A program made the translations under genes and the position numbers. Positions 21,809-33,697 of a stretch of DNA of 64,000 nucleotides are shown here, piece after piece. The DNA is from Arthrobotrys musiformis (taxonomy: Eukaryota; Ascomycota; Orbiliomycetes; Orbiliales; Orbiliaceae). The stretch covers positions 868,001 to 932,000 of the forward strand of contig JAVHJL010000013.1 in the NCBI GenBank assembly GCA_036971715.1, read 5' to 3'. Positions within the stretch are counted from its first letter, which is position 1, and every line of letters begins with the position of its first letter. The notes under the pieces are model-generated. The model saw only the letters and a list, made by a program, of their open reading frames with translations. It searched no databases and was not told the origin of the DNA.

Positions 21809-23803
21809 TTACCCAGGCAAGCTCCAGGTTGGCGCAGCGTTAGGATACGGCTCGCCCGTATCGCTATGCCACCCAGCCTCGCTTCCACTCCAATCGTCCC
21901 TCGAAAAGCCATCGAAGCTATTCCGCTGACTGCCTATGCCACCCGAGCTCATCCCTTCATCCCACTCCCCTCCACTGCTATGATCAAACGTCCCGCTCTT
22001 CCCTTCATCTTCATCGTCATACCCTCCAGAAGGCGCATTGGCCAGCGTCTCCCACGCACTAGCAAGTGCAGGGTACTGCGCAAGCAATGCCAGAGGCAAT
22101 TGATCCAAAGCCCCAGGCGGGAAAGTGGGGTGCGTGTGATCGTACGACATCGCCATATTATTACTCTCCGCCTGTCGTCTCATGCGCTCTTCAGCTTCCT
22201 CATCAAGCAGCGGCTTAATGCACACCCTCCCAGCTTCGCTTCTAAAGTGTCGTCCGAGGGCATCGGCACGTGCAAATCTTCGGCTACAGCCCCAGTTCCC
22301 ACCAGACTTGAGCTCTCCACGGCAGACGAAACGTTTTTCGCCGGAGTGCAGGCCTTCGTGGCGTTTCCGGTCGTGCTGGCGAGCAAATGCCTTCCCGCAG
22401 ACGGTACAGACGAACGGACGCTCGTCGGTGTGCGTACGATGGTGGGAGCGGAGATTGTAGGCACGAGTGAAGCGTTTTGGGCATAATGTGCATTGGAAAG
22501 TCGCTGGGTGCTTCTGCACGCGCTTTGTGTCGGATCCCGAAACACCAGGGCGCTTAGGGTCGGCGAGATCCAATATGTAGTCGCGATTGCTCAGCCCGCC
22601 TGTAGATGAACGACGCACGTGGCGAGAAGATGTGGAGACTGAAGATGTGACAGAAGAGATTGAAGGAGATGGAGAAGGCGTTCTGAAGTGGCTATTCGCA
22701 TTCAGGAAATCGGTGGGATGAAGGGAATCACGACGGCCGCGCGTGGGAACTTCAAAATTTGGATTGAAGCCGCCCATCTGAGAGTCTGGGGTCTCCGGAC
22801 GAGAGATGGTTAGCAGTGGCGGATCGGATTTCGATCTCTGGCGGGCACGGCCTCTCGATGGGGGCGAGAGTGCGCTGTCATCATGCATTTTCTCTGGGAA
22901 AGTAGGTTGCCGCTGAGGAGGGGCGAACTCAACCTCAATGGAGGGCGGGGTGATCACAACTTGATCCTGGAGGCCATTTACAGGCTGCAGGCCGAGGCCT
23001 GCGAGTGTCGCAGTATTCGGATTTGCAAAGTGCGTCGGCTGGTTTAATGATAGGAAAGCAGACTCGCTGAGGGGCTGTCGGCTAGGACCGTTCCCTGTGT
23101 GTTGCGGGGTCAGGTGAGGGGTGATTCTAGGGCTGTGGTTCGGCGAGTAGCCGTTTACGGGATCATTCAACGTAAACTGGTCGAGGCCAAAGTTATCATT
23201 ACTCTGAAGGAGGTTCATCATCTCGCCAGGTTGCTCAGCTCTAAGCAAGGGACTGTGATGGTCTTGGAACTCTTGGTTCGGCAGGAAGGGGCTCGGCTGT
23301 GGGGAGATATCAGATTGGTCCGATAGCGCACGTTGGTGGCGGGACTGAATCTGGTGGAAATTTGGAGACGACCAATCCAGCTGCTGCTGATTCGGCGGGC
23401 TGACCAGATGAGGACTGTGATGTCTGTTTGGTATGAAACTCGAGGGATTCATGATCTCTGTACCACCGTACATGGCGGCGCTAGGGTCGAGGCCGGTGGG
23501 GGAATTGTTATCGTTATAGAGGGAGAAATCGCTGAAGCCGGTTTGACTCTGTGAAGGGCTCAGATTGAAGGGACCCAACAGACCTGATGCCGCCTGAGGT
23601 GAGCTGAAGACTTGAGGATTTAGAGTAGGCGATGGCACCTGCTGAGCTTGTATGCTTTGCGAGAGATCTTGAGAAGGGGTGAGGTAGGAGGGATCAAAGT
23701 AGTTCTGCTGGGTGGAGTTGAGATTGTTGTAGACACTGGTGGGGTCTGGCGACATATTTAAGGCCTCGGAGGACCTCTGGTGAGATAGGCCCTGTCGCGA
23801 CAT
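21809..23803 (-). CDS. crzA: C2H2 zinc-finger transcription factor, CrzA/Crz1 type
   Basis: An intronless frame of 664 residues. Residues about 1-430 are Ser/Pro/Gln/Asn-rich and disordered, as in Crz1 factors. From about residue 435 comes the conserved zinc-finger block: FQCTLCPKRFTRAYNLRSH, FVCTVCGKAFARQHDRKRH, and an atypical third finger with CRGELK and WGCSRRFARADALGRHFRSE, then KPLLDEEAEERM. This order is diagnostic of CrzA. Crz1/CrzA is dephosphorylated by calcineurin and drives calcium, cation and cell-wall stress genes. The stretch PSIEVE (about 286-291) fits the calcineurin-docking PxIxIT pattern and is a candidate site. Serine-rich repeats around 370-400 (SPSPSISSVTSSVS) could be phospho-regulated. 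The start is the first ATG after an in-frame stop-rich leader. Identity is high. Confidence 0.93.
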   Translation of the reverse strand: MSRQGLSHQRSSEALNMSPDPTSVYNNLNSTQQNYFDPSYLTPSQDLSQSIQAQQVPSPTLNPQVFSSPQAASGLLGPFNLSPSQSQTGFSDFSLYNDNNSPTGLDPSAAMYGGTEIMNPSSFIPNRHHSPHLVSPPNQQQLDWSSPNFHQIQSRHQRALSDQSDISPQPSPFLPNQEFQDHHSPLLRAEQPGEMMNLLQSNDNFGLDQFTLNDPVNGYSPNHSPRITPHLTPQHTGNGPSRQPLSESAFLSLNQPTHFANPNTATLAGLGLQPVNGLQDQVVITPPSIEVEFAPPQRQPTFPEKMHDDSALSPPSRGRARQRSKSDPPLLTISRPETPDSQMGGFNPNFEVPTRGRRDSLHPTDFLNANSHFRTPSPSPSISSVTSSVSTSSRHVRRSSTGGLSNRDYILDLADPKRPGVSGSDTKRVQKHPATFQCTLCPKRFTRAYNLRSHHRTHTDERPFVCTVCGKAFARQHDRKRHEGLHSGEKRFVCRGELKSGGNWGCSRRFARADALGRHFRSEAGRVCIKPLLDEEAEERMRRQAESNNMAMSYDHTHPTFPPGALDQLPLALLAQYPALASAWETLANAPSGGYDDEDEGKSGTFDHSSGGEWDEGMSSGGIGSQRNSFDGFSRDDWSGSEAGWHSDTGEPYPNAAPTWSLPG

Positions 23804-24695
23804 CTTTGTATTGCTGTACTATTTTCTGATCGTCGGGAAGGAGGGGAGCTGCGTATGCAATGTCGTCGGACGATTAGGGGAAGAGAGGCGAAGAGGGTGG
23901 GAGGGGTGGAACGGAAGTGGAGTAGAAGTTATTGAAAAGAAAGAACAGGCGAACGGCAGTGCCCACTTCGGGGTGGAGGAAAGGATAGAGGGGGGGATGT
24001 GTAGCCTAGGTCAAGACAAAGCTTCGCAAACTGTGCCGATAGGTTAGTTAGTTGGGCGCAAGTCGTTTGGGAAAAAATGATGATGGAACGATATCCGGAA
24101 TTAGAAAACAAGCAACGTGATCAAGAAGGGTAGATTAGAGTAAGGACGACAGCTGCGCATACTAACACGCAAAGTGGGCCCGCAAGTAGAATGAGACGAA
24201 CGGAAAGAAAAAGAGGGTTCCTGATCGAGGAGGCTTGGATCTTGGACAAGAGCTTTGCTGCGGCCAGTAGCAGATGTGTGGGATCCAAAAGTGGTAATGA
24301 AACGTCAAGGGGGGGAGAGGATCTGACTAAGGGAGCGAGATCCCATGAATTGCGTATGAAACTCAGAGGAAGGTAGATTTGGAGATGTCAGAATGTTAAA
24401 AGCAGCATGAAGCAAACAGGCGGTGAAAGCGGGAGCGAATCGAAGAGGGTGGCTGTGGAGGACGAAGCTTGTCTCAGACGGGACGAGGGGAAGGACACAC
24501 AGGTACAGATTAATAAGAACAACAACAAGAAGAACAAGAACAGACGAGAGAACCAGGCACAGGTACACAAGCAGCAAAGCAAAAGCAAGGTAAGGCGAGG
24601 CAAGGCAAGGCAAGCTTGGATGGGATGAAGTCGAGAAGGATGATGGAATGCCAGAATACCCCCGACAAACTCGGCTAGAGATGTAGGAGGACAGC

Positions 24696-24738
24696 GGTAG
24701 TGATAGTGGTAGTGGTGGTAGTGGTGGTGGTGATGATT
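24696..24738. repeat. GGT/GTAGTGGT microsatellite
   Basis: Repeated GGTAGTGGT and GGTGGTGGT units in non-coding DNA upstream of the crzA-like gene. Confidence 0.8.
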
Positions 24739-25985
24739 ACTTTTTCATGCAGTCAGGCAAACAAGAAGCGTACCTTGGAATATATTCTCCGGGGAGGTGA
24801 CCAGGGAAGATGGTGGATCTGGAGAAGGCTATGAAGGCGGGCTGTGCAAATGAAGCTGTACGGTACAAAATAACAAGTTGAAGCAAATAATGCACCAAGA
24901 TGCCTGCCTTGACCAGATATGAAGTTCGAAGTAGCAGAAGAAGAAGTAGTCGAGGATGGTGAGTAAGAAGAGAGAAAGAGAGAACCCGATCGAGCCAAGG
25001 GAGCGAGAGGGCCTAGTTCCCTGAGGAATGTTGCTCTTTCTTTTTGCTGTTGGTGCTACTGCTGCTGTAGTCTCGAGGTTCCTGCTGCTGCTGCTGCTCT
25101 GCTACTTGCTGCGGATGCGGGATCTATCTACTTTCTATCTTTCAGGGTTGGAGGATAGAAATAGAAATAGACCAAAGCAAGAAGGGGATTTGTCAAATTG
25201 CAGAACAGCAATTAAGAGGAGAGAGGACAGGAAGGAAAAAACTCGAGTCTCTCTCCTTCTCTCCTAGCTGCCCTGTCCGCCCGAAAGAGGTATGGCCAAA
25301 GTAGCTTTCTTCACACAGTACATACACCAGCTGCTAATAAGCTCCGACTAAGCTTGAGGATCTTGGTCCTTTCCTTCGCCTCGTGGAGGTGTGGTGGTGT
25401 GGTGTGGTGCCTGTGCTTGGGAGAAAAAAAGGTCGGCAAAACCGTTTGATTTGGACTTCGGACTGGGCAAAAGTGAGTTCCTTGATTCGAACTACGCTGC
25501 TCTCGGATGGAGGCGCCAAACGGAGGGCAGCCTGGTTCCCAATCTTAATGCGGTCACCACGAAAAAGCAGAAAAGCACAAAGCACAAGCACAAAGCACAA
25601 AGCATCCACTGGTGATATGCTGCTAGCTGCTGCGGTTCGAATACGAGGGCGTCTAGGGAAGTTTCCGTTATATTAGATTAGATTTGCAATCATTGATCAT
25701 GCCGGCGAGGAAAGAGCGAGCTAGCCTTACCTTACTCTTGATATGTGGTTATATATAAATAAAACCCGGGAAAAGTATAAATATAAATTGAAGCTTCGAA
25801 GCTAAATATCGATTCGGTACCTTGTACCTGCACTTGGCTAGTGATGCAATGGCAGTGGGGGTGTGCACAAGTGTGAGCTGGTGAATGTGAGGGTGGTCGA
25901 TGGGCTGATGATGGTTAACGGCTTGATCGATAGTGTGTTTGGTTTGAAAACAGAAGAGCTCAGGACAGTTTGAACAAGACCAAAA

Positions 25986-26019
<34 letters not shown>
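25986..26019. repeat. Long A homopolymer (about 33-34 bases)
   Basis: A continuous A run follows CAAAAC and ends before GTCGCCG. There is no adjacent coding remnant that would identify a retro-insertion. Confidence 0.9.
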
Positions 26020-26021
<2 letters not shown>

Positions 26022-28155
26022 GCCGTTCCAGCACGATAGAATATAGAAGTTTGAGAATAAACAAGTATCACCACAGTATTAATACTCCGGCCGTCGTCTG
26101 CCTGTCTCTCTATATCTCAGTCTTTGTATAGAATTAATAGTCGAGTCGATATATAACTAACTAACAATCTGGCAATAGCAAGTATAACCGTTTCGACCGA
26201 ACGAAAACCCACCCAATCAGAAACCATGCATGAACTTCTCAACTGCTCTTGCTTTGCTTGCTTACTTTTTATCTGTTTTAAAGCACAAAATAAAAAGGAA
26301 AGAAAAAATGGCCAGGCGAACAAGAAAAAAAGGAACCAATGCAACGGAGCCCGCGGGGTGGGGTTTTTAAGCGGGCCATCTCACTCCAATCGCATGAACG
26401 ATGCATACAACAGATTGACTCCAATATAATTACAATTCACAATGATCACAGAACTCACCACGGCCGTACCGCGTTAACGCATGTTTATTGCTTCCCAAAA
26501 CTTTATACTATGAGCCCTGGAGTTCGCCTTGGTTTATAATTATATTTGATCTAAAGAATAATATATCCGGTGCATGGGCATGGAAAAGCAGGAATTAATA
26601 GATATCATCTCAAATCTCAAATCCCATCTCAGATATCCAAAACCGCAAGGCTTTCCCGCGATCCTTCACTTTGCTACCCACGAACCCTGGTAAGTACTAC
26701 ATATAATATACGTATAATGTACACACAATGTAAATTGTAGTATACAACCAACAAGATGTCATGTCAGAATACCCGTGCCTCCCCACCGAGTACTAGTCGA
26801 ACGCCGTTTCGTCGTTTCACCGTTTCGTTATATAATACACAATACCAACTTTCAATGCACAGAGACAACTTCAGCCTTATGAGACCAAAGCCAAGTGATC
26901 CAACTGCAGCTGTCCAACTATAACTACAACCCGAGTCATTACATATATATCATGGGCATGAGATGCCGACAGGTGACAACTGTGGTCAATATCCAACTGG
27001 ATATACACACAATAAACGTTCAACGGGCACTATACTACAGCTCTAGTATACATCCTGAATCTCGAAAGAGAAACAAACAAACGAATAAGTCTTGGACAGA
27101 AAGGCTTCGCATTTCTTGTTCTGTCCCCGGCCCAGGGTTCGGTTTGGTTCGGTTTGGTGAAATGGGTGGGAACTTTGGCCGTAAGTTTCGTTTCAGCTTG
27201 CACATGCCAATTCACAGGAACAAGAAAACTCGCGCTTCGGAACTAACCCAAACGTAACCAACCTGCCGTCACCGAGCATCTACAACCCGCTTTCCTACTC
27301 TCATCCCAATTCCAGAAAAAATAGATAAAAATAAACCTAAATCTCGCCGTCTGTTTCTTCCTTTTCCTTTTCTTTTCTTTTCCAGTGCCCAATCGTGATT
27401 TCAAAAAGAAAGTTCTAATTTAAATTACCCATCATCATGCTTGCGTTGCCCTCTCACTTTCCCATCCATCCCATGATATCTCCACTCCTTTTCCCTCATT
27501 CTAAAAATAGAACACAAACAACAAACCAAACATCGAACGGGATGACGAACCCTCTTTCCCCATTTCCTCGAATTTGATCTGTAGTACCTCAGGACCAAGC
27601 TTAGCCTCGACGTTTTCAATCATTCTCCACTTTACCTCGAACAACGTTACCATTAGCCCATCAGGTATATCGTGTACTATATTTGACACCGACGTCTACG
27701 GAATATCCGTATACCCTTTAAATTTCCACAACGAGCTAACAACGGAACGGGAGTGGAGGGCGGGTATACGTAACACCCCCCTCGCATTCTATTAATATTC
27801 CCATCAGTGGCATTACTAACAAATTACATAAACCGTAACGTTACGCAAAGCTTGACAATTGTGTAATTCTACCCGCTGTTCTAGATTTCTTTATGTAACG
27901 CACTCTATTTGACGTAAACCGGTATTTGGTGGACGTGCGGCGTCGTGTACATACGATGTTTCCTGGGATTAATTGAGGTTTGATGGATTCTGATATCATG
28001 ATAATGAGGGCCAATCGGAATGATCGGGTTGATTTATGTATATTGATTCTGGCTGCGCCACTGTTGTGACGATTCGGGCCGTGTCATGTCGATATCCCGA
28101 GTTCATCTCCCTTCATCCATATATCCAATGAACAATCAAGAGAGGGAAGAAAAGA

Positions 28156-29200
28156 TCACAGCAGAAAGGGCACGACGGCCTTCCTCTCCGGTAACCTCCT
28201 CCCAAACCTCCTCTTATAAAATTCCACCCCCTGGAACGCCCTCGGCGTCATCGACGCAATCTCATTCACCAAAAAGTTGATGGCGGGGGCACACTCCCAC
28301 CCCCCAGCCGCGATCAAAAACCCCGTCCACTCAATCCACTCCATAAAATACTACCAAACCCATTAACACCCTATCCCCCAATAATAATCAGGAAAGGAAA
28401 AAAAACTTACGTGCGGATGCCAGCAGTACTCCCAAAGCCCCCCCTCAGGAATCTCATAAACATGTCCCGAATTCTCAGCCCTAACCACCAACCTCCCTTC
28501 AACCAAAACCCTCTCCACCCCTTCCCCAAGTCCATCCTCCTTCTTCGCCCTCGCACTCTCCAAATGCTCCCTCTTCGCCCTCCTCCTGATCTCATAAAGC
28601 ACATCCTCATGCCAAATATTCCCCACAAACCCAACAACCCACAATACCACCCCGCCTCCGAACCTAACCCACCAATTCCCATTTTGGGGAACACTCCCTT
28701 GCTGGAGGATCAGGAAGGATGATAGAGAGTACCCGTTGAGGTAATTAAAATATGTAGCAACAATAAGCACAATCACATGCGCAGGCGCATACGCCGGTGC
28801 CCTCAACGGCGATACAAGCGCACGATTGATATAATGCACCAAATACAGCCCCGTAAGGATCTTGTGCGAAATCGGTAGCTGGTTAAGAGTCTCCATCGGC
28901 GATGGGGAGTTGAGGTAGAATGTTAAGAAGAAGGAGACGGGGGATATGAGTTCCATTAGTATCCATGATAATTTGCCTATTCGATCTGTTAGTTTCATTG
29001 ACGGAGTATTGTGAATTTGTGGTTGGAATACCGGGTAGGTTGAAGAGGGACTTGACGGAGGTTTTCCCCATGGGGGTCGTGATCATGGATTGGAGGATGC
29101 ATACGATGGGGAAGAAGTGGAAGAGTTGGACATGGGCGCGGTAGATTGCTGGGTCGGGCGAGAAGAGGTAGTCGGTGTAGATGAGGCGGAGGTACTCCAT
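28156..29200 (-). CDS. Steroid 5-alpha-reductase-type (SRD5A) membrane enzyme
   Basis: Exons 29200-29032, 28985-28411 and 28350-28156 join in frame to 312 residues. The protein is strongly hydrophobic with about six membrane segments. SRD5A landmarks appear in order: PMGKTS near residue 40, SWILMELISPVSFF, LVHYINRALVSPLR, FNYLNGY, ENSGHVYEIPEGGLWEYCWHPH, then YFMEWIEWTG and a basic C terminus ending GRRLPERKAVVPFLL. The YEIP-G-W and NxxH/E-type stretches match the NADPH and substrate region of the family, which reduces a C=C double bond next to a carbonyl, in the ER. The true substrate (sterol, polyprenal or other) cannot be read. The start was chosen at MEYLRLIYTDYLF because upstream codons lack family resemblance. 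It is head to head with the Pof1-like gene, 379 bases apart. Confidence 0.92.
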
Positions 29201-29579
29201 TTTCGCCTTTCTTAAAATCTGAGAATTCCTGCCGTCGTGATGATACTCTTCGTAGACGTTCCGACGTAACGTAACATGAAATACAATAAACACCGACGCG
29301 ACAAAAAGACCGTATCCCAAACCCCAAGAACAGTCCACCGAAGTAACCCAAAAAAGCGGCGATACCCCAATATATAATCCCCAGGACCTAGTTGTTAGCT
29401 TCGCAGGTAGAGTTAGAGCTCGTGAGCATGAGCAGCATAAACATGCAGCTACCCCTGGCCGCCAAGCCCTCCAGCTCCCCTGCTTCTCGCCCGATTGCCC
29501 GACATCTCCCAGATCCCAGTCCACAACCGTCATCCATCATTTCCCCAGCGGATCGAGATCTCTATATTATACAACCACA
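29201..29579. promoter_or_regulatory. Shared divergent promoter of the reductase and Pof1-like genes
   Basis: The 379 bases between the two start codons must contain both promoters. A long minus-strand frame continues upstream of the chosen reductase ATG but does not look like the enzyme family. No specific binding site was recognised. Confidence 0.5.
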
Positions 29580-30579
29580 ATGGACACAGACGATACAGGT
29601 ACTCCCAACTCCCCCAGAAACCGACACGAATACTAACAAACCATAGAAATGAGCATAACCACCATCAAATCCCTCCTCCCCGCCTTCCGCACCGCAATCC
29701 TCACAACAGCCTCCCCACCTCCATCCCCAACCCTCCAAATCCTAAAATCCTACCCACCAAGACCACCCCCACCCCCATCTCAGCAACAGACCCAAACAGT
29801 CTGTATCCTAGACTCCAGCGTACGCCCCACAACGGACCCCATCCCCCCATAACTCCCACTCAACTCCTAAACAGTTCAATCCGCCCACAAAAGCCCACAT
29901 GCACCTGGCCCTACAATCCCTAAAACACCACAAAGCCACCGCTCCATCCCTGCTCCTCCTCCTCGCCACAACAAATGCAGATAAACCGTCCTCTCCGGCG
30001 GCGTACGAGCACCGACTGGCCATGATGTGTCTCCTCGCCGAGGAGATCGGTACATACTCATCCAACACGCAGATAGATATAGGAATCACGCACCATCCGC
30101 GGTTCATCGATAAATCTGTAGACTTATCATCACATCCCTTCTTCCCGGCTGAACTAACACGGCAGGTATGGATATTGGGGTATGATACATTAACACGGTA
30201 ACCACCCCTCTCCTTCCCCAAACCATGGGCAGAAATTGATGGGGATGTTAGATTATTAGATACAAAATACTACCCACCGACTCATACTCTAGCACCACTG
30301 CACTCAACTCTACTCTCCTCGCAGAATAGGATATTGGTGTTCACCCGCCCTGACGCCAAATTCGGCGATCCGGCGGAGCAGCATTCGTACGTTACCTCCC
30401 TCGACCCCTCCATCTCTGATAAAGTGGATTTAGTCGCTGCTGAGGCGGTGGAGGAGGTGGAGGGGGTTAGTAGTACCAATGTCCGTACCGGCGTAAAAAA
30501 CGGGGATGAGAAAGCTTGGAGGGGCGGGGTTGGAGGCGGGGTTGCGGAGTGGATTGTTAAGGAGGGATTGTATTTATAG
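29580..30579 (+). CDS. pof1: Pof1-like nucleotidyltransferase (nicotinamide-mononucleotide adenylyltransferase fold)
   Basis: Exons 29580-29598, 29647-29819, 29875-30197 and 30252-30579 join in frame to 280 residues. The nucleotidyltransferase signature DSSFNPPTKAHM (about residues 62-73) is formed across the second splice, giving the FNPPTxxH motif that binds the nucleotide. LGYDTLTRLLDTKYYP follows across the third splice, as in yeast Pof1 and NMNAT-like proteins. The family has been reported to have NMN adenylyltransferase activity and to help protein quality control; the role here is inferred. The Pro-rich loop before the motif (PPRPPPPPS) is longer than usual. The terminal part is Gly/Val-rich and ends EWIVKEGLYL. 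All splice joins keep frame. Confidence 0.88.
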
Positions 30580-30840
30580 CCTCCCTCGTATACATATAAT
30601 TGCAGCGAGGGATGTAGTATCACTGTAGATGTATTCACGCCTAACTCACGGGAACCAGAATTGAATGGACAATCCATTGGAGCTTCTAGCCATCGTCCAA
30701 ACGGAAGCAAAAACCATAAACAGGTCCCAAAAAGCCGCAGTAAACAAAAGTCCGCAATGCTAAAACACCAAAAACCCAAAAAGCGAATGCCTCCTCCATC
30801 AACCCCCCTTCAAGATAGAACCATAAAGAGCGAAGTTGGT

Positions 30841-31126
30841 TCAAGCGGTAACCTCCCTCCCCGCCGAAATAGGCTTGACCTTATTGATCTTCTCGTAAAC
30901 CTCATCGTAGCTCAAATCCGTCGTAACCTGCACCTTCTGTGTTTCCAGCGATACATCGTAGGTCAATTCTACACCTCAATTAGCCATCAATCCACCCTAT
31001 CACTAAAGAAAAAAAAGGGGAAATACCAGGATGTGCGGTCTGCCACTTTTTCAATACCCGCTCGATGGCACCGGAACATCCGGAGCAGGACATGGTGACG
31101 TCGTATTCGTAGGTTTTGGACGACAT
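30841..31126 (-). CDS. atx1: Copper chaperone Atx1 type
   Basis: Exons 31126-31027 and 30968-30841 join in frame to 75 residues, the usual size (73 in yeast). The metal site MSCSGC (Cys14, Cys17) lies after the first beta strand, followed by SGAIERVLKK. The second exon supplies YDVSLETQKVQV and a basic region (KINKVKP). The heavy-metal-associated fold carries Cu(I) from the plasma membrane to Golgi copper ATPases. The loop around the splice (WQTAHPE) replaces the usual short DGV turn, so an alternative splice site a few bases away is possible; the frame closes as given. A stretch of 8-9 T precedes the start on the + strand. Confidence 0.93.
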
Positions 31127-32320
31127 TTTTTTTTTTAACTTTCTGAGGAAGATTTATGGATCGGTTGAAGGTTGGTGGTTGAGGTTGATGAGATGGTGGT
31201 GGGATATATATATAACGGCGGGGTTCTGGTTGGTAAGCGGGGCTGGTACAGGACAGGTAAGCCGGCCGGGGTAGCTAAGCTGCAGCTCAATCAATTGTGT
31301 TGATTCCTTCAGGTCTTTGATCTAGTAAGACTCCAGTACAAAGGGTGGGTGAAGGGGTATTTATATCACTCCCATCGGCCTGTAATAGCTTCAAGGTATA
31401 AAAGACTATGGCATAACATCATCCCTGAATCACCTCAACCGCCGGACCGAACCTCCTGGAAATAGTAACCCCCATCACAACTTACTTCCCACCGGGGCTG
31501 ACAAATTCCCTCCGACCAGCACAGCACAAACAGCTCAACCCTCACAAACACGACGGAATTGGCAGCTCCAAACACTCTTCATTCAGAAACTTGTGGCGAA
31601 AAAAATATATCACAACAGCTGGTGCTACCACATCCAATGCAACAATTACAGTTTCTCAATCACCAAGTAACAAGTAGTGAAAAGACCAGAGTATGTCAAG
31701 ATACTCTAGTTGAGTCGCATGCTCCGACAGAAGTTCATGCAGGTGAGGGGTTTGCCGCAGGAACTTGCTCATCGGTATCCACATGCACCTTCCCTGGCCT
31801 GGTTCCTGGTTTCGGTTTTAGTACGCTACAACCGAACTAAACATACCAGGCGTGGAATAGGACTTTCTTTTTTTAGAATGACGATATATAACACATTTGA
31901 GCATGCTTTTGATGGTAAGAAACTATCGAGGTGAATTTAAAACCTGTAAAGTGAAGCGAAAGGGAAAGTAGAGAATTTAAAACATGAATTGATTGTGGAA
32001 AATCAAGTTTGCATATATATAATCCTACAATACCCGTTGTTGACATGACCCCAACTTGTCCCGTTCCCTCTATGTAACCACCACGAATCAAATTCCTCTG
32101 TGAAGGCCTGGTATAAAATGAGAAGAGTTTCCCTCAGACTAACAACCTCTTATATATAGGTGGCGACCTGCTGCCCGAGCTCCTGAAAGCGGGTCTCCTT
32201 CTCGAACACCCTATAATCATAGAACCATGTAGTCGTTCGTAACTATATCCCCAACGTCAACCTTAAACTCCCACTTGGATACCGTTCTTCTCAGATACAC
32301 TATTCCGGGCTTTCACTCAC
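31127..32320. other. Intergenic stretch
   Basis: It holds the upstream region of atx1. I see no other gene; the 93-codon frame at 31559-31840 shows no motif. Confidence 0.5.
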
Positions 32321-32599
32321 CTATGCCTTAACGCACCGACACCCTAGACAAGGCCACAAAGCTTTGCCTTTATTATCCACAATCTGGCATCGCTTCACAT
32401 TCACGCATTTCCCGCCATTGGCTCGGCAGTCAAAAACGTCGCAATTGCCGTCTTTTATGTCTGTCATCACGCAACCGTTCTCGAGCGCCGTGGGGGTTGA
32501 TTCCAAGATAACCTGCGTCGGGGCGTTTATTCCATCGTATGCTGCGGCGCCTGCGGTTAAGGCGAGTAGTGGGAAGAGGAGGACGGCGGCGAGTTGCAT
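32321..32599 (-). CDS. Small secreted cysteine-rich protein (effector-like)
   Basis: An intronless frame of 92 residues with a clear signal peptide (MQLAAVLLFPLLALTAGAAA, cleavage about 20). The mature part has eight cysteines (about residues 43, 53, 57, 64, 70, 83, 86, 88), enough for four disulphides. It ends PCLGCRCVKA. No known family is recognised; the size and Cys count resemble small secreted proteins of plant- or animal-associated and saprotrophic fungi. It is isolated between large intergenic stretches. Confidence 0.75.
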   Translation of the reverse strand: MQLAAVLLFPLLALTAGAAAYDGINAPTQVILESTPTALENGCVMTDIKDGNCDVFDCRANGGKCVNVKRCQIVDNKGKALWPCLGCRCVKA

Positions 32600-33697
32600 T
32601 TTAATAATGTTTTTTGCAAAGCTGCACGTTGGGATATTGAAACGGTAGATAATTTACGATTGGAATTGATTATGTATAAATTGCTTTAAATAAGGGAAGA
32701 TTGAAGGAGAGAAAGGGAGAAAGGGAAGGAAATATCTACTGAATATATACCTTCTTCGTCAACATTGTTAGCTCATATTTACTCAGACTCTCGAGATCTC
32801 CACCTTGCAGTACAGCACAAGCTGAGGTGAAGGGTTCCACCGAGCTCGTTGACTTCATTAATTGCATTAGTCTCGCGCACAGGAAAGATCAAGAAAGTAT
32901 CATATCCACACATGATATTGATACCATTGGCCTCGCACACAGGAATGGACGCCACATCCCCACAATCTCCCCGGGCCGGTTACGTCTGCGGATTAAAAAA
33001 GCTAGTCGCTCTCGCGGAAAGGTCGCGGGCTTGTACGGCTGAGTTTAATCCTTGAAGCCTTTTCGCGATCGGATTACGAAGATGTTCAAAAGACCGAGAG
33101 CGTTGCGTGGAGTTCAGCCCTGAAAGCGTCGAAACGGGTCAGTGTAGCCGATTATGCAAACACAAATTAAAAGCTTATATTTGCGACCGCGACCATAAGA
33201 TGTAAATGCAACTACTATTCAACATGGGGCAAAAAAAGAAAAAGAAGTTCTGAACGGGGGCCTTGTGCAATCACCGTCGGACCGAAGCTTCATACCTAGA
33301 CTGTTTACATGGGCAGCTGGCCGTTTTCTTTAGTGGATTCTAGGACTCGAGGCGGTTGGAATTCTATGGTGCATGAGGACAACGCAGGTGTATTCAAAAT
33401 ACCACACTTTGCTTCCTATGTTGATGTCGAGTATGATTATTGCAAAGCCTTTCACTTCATTTCGCTTTAAAGATATTGTATTCAATTATAGTTATACATA
33501 AGAGACGACGTATACTCATTAAACGGCATATACCTAGTAATCTAATCTATATACATAGAAAATATGTACTAACTTCAGAAAAAAAAAAATCGTAAAACCA
33601 TATGTCTGTGATGTAGCTATAGCGATATAAATATCAAATGCTAAAAGTCAATGAAGCCTTCAAACACCAGATAATTCAACTTATAAGAGAAGCATAC
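32600..33697. other. Intergenic stretch
   Basis: It holds the promoter of the secreted-protein gene and the 3' flank of the kelch gene. No coding signal stands out. Confidence 0.5.

Larger units (their letters stand above)
23804..28155. other. Large gene-poor region upstream of the crzA-like gene
   Basis: About 4.3 kb without a supported gene. Its first 1.5 kb is G/A-rich on the + strand (C/T-rich on the transcribed strand), consistent with a long 5' leader and promoter of the factor. It has a GTGG/GTAGTGG microsatellite at about 24696-24738, a GCTGCTGCTG run near 25080 and an A run of about 33 bases ending near 26019. Minus-strand 27501-27689 contains an open frame with plausible codon use but no ATG or splice partners. 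Confidence 0.5.

Noticed and set aside
25838..26074. Poly-Phe frame across the A run
   Set aside because: Created by the homopolymer; no other coding signal.
28883..29533. Longer N-terminal extension for the reductase
   Set aside because: Upstream residues do not resemble the enzyme family, and MEYLRLIYTDYLF fits the usual short N terminus.
32827..33042. Possible tRNA or repeat near CTCGCACACAGGAA copies
   Set aside because: Two short similar strings only; no cloverleaf could be drawn.
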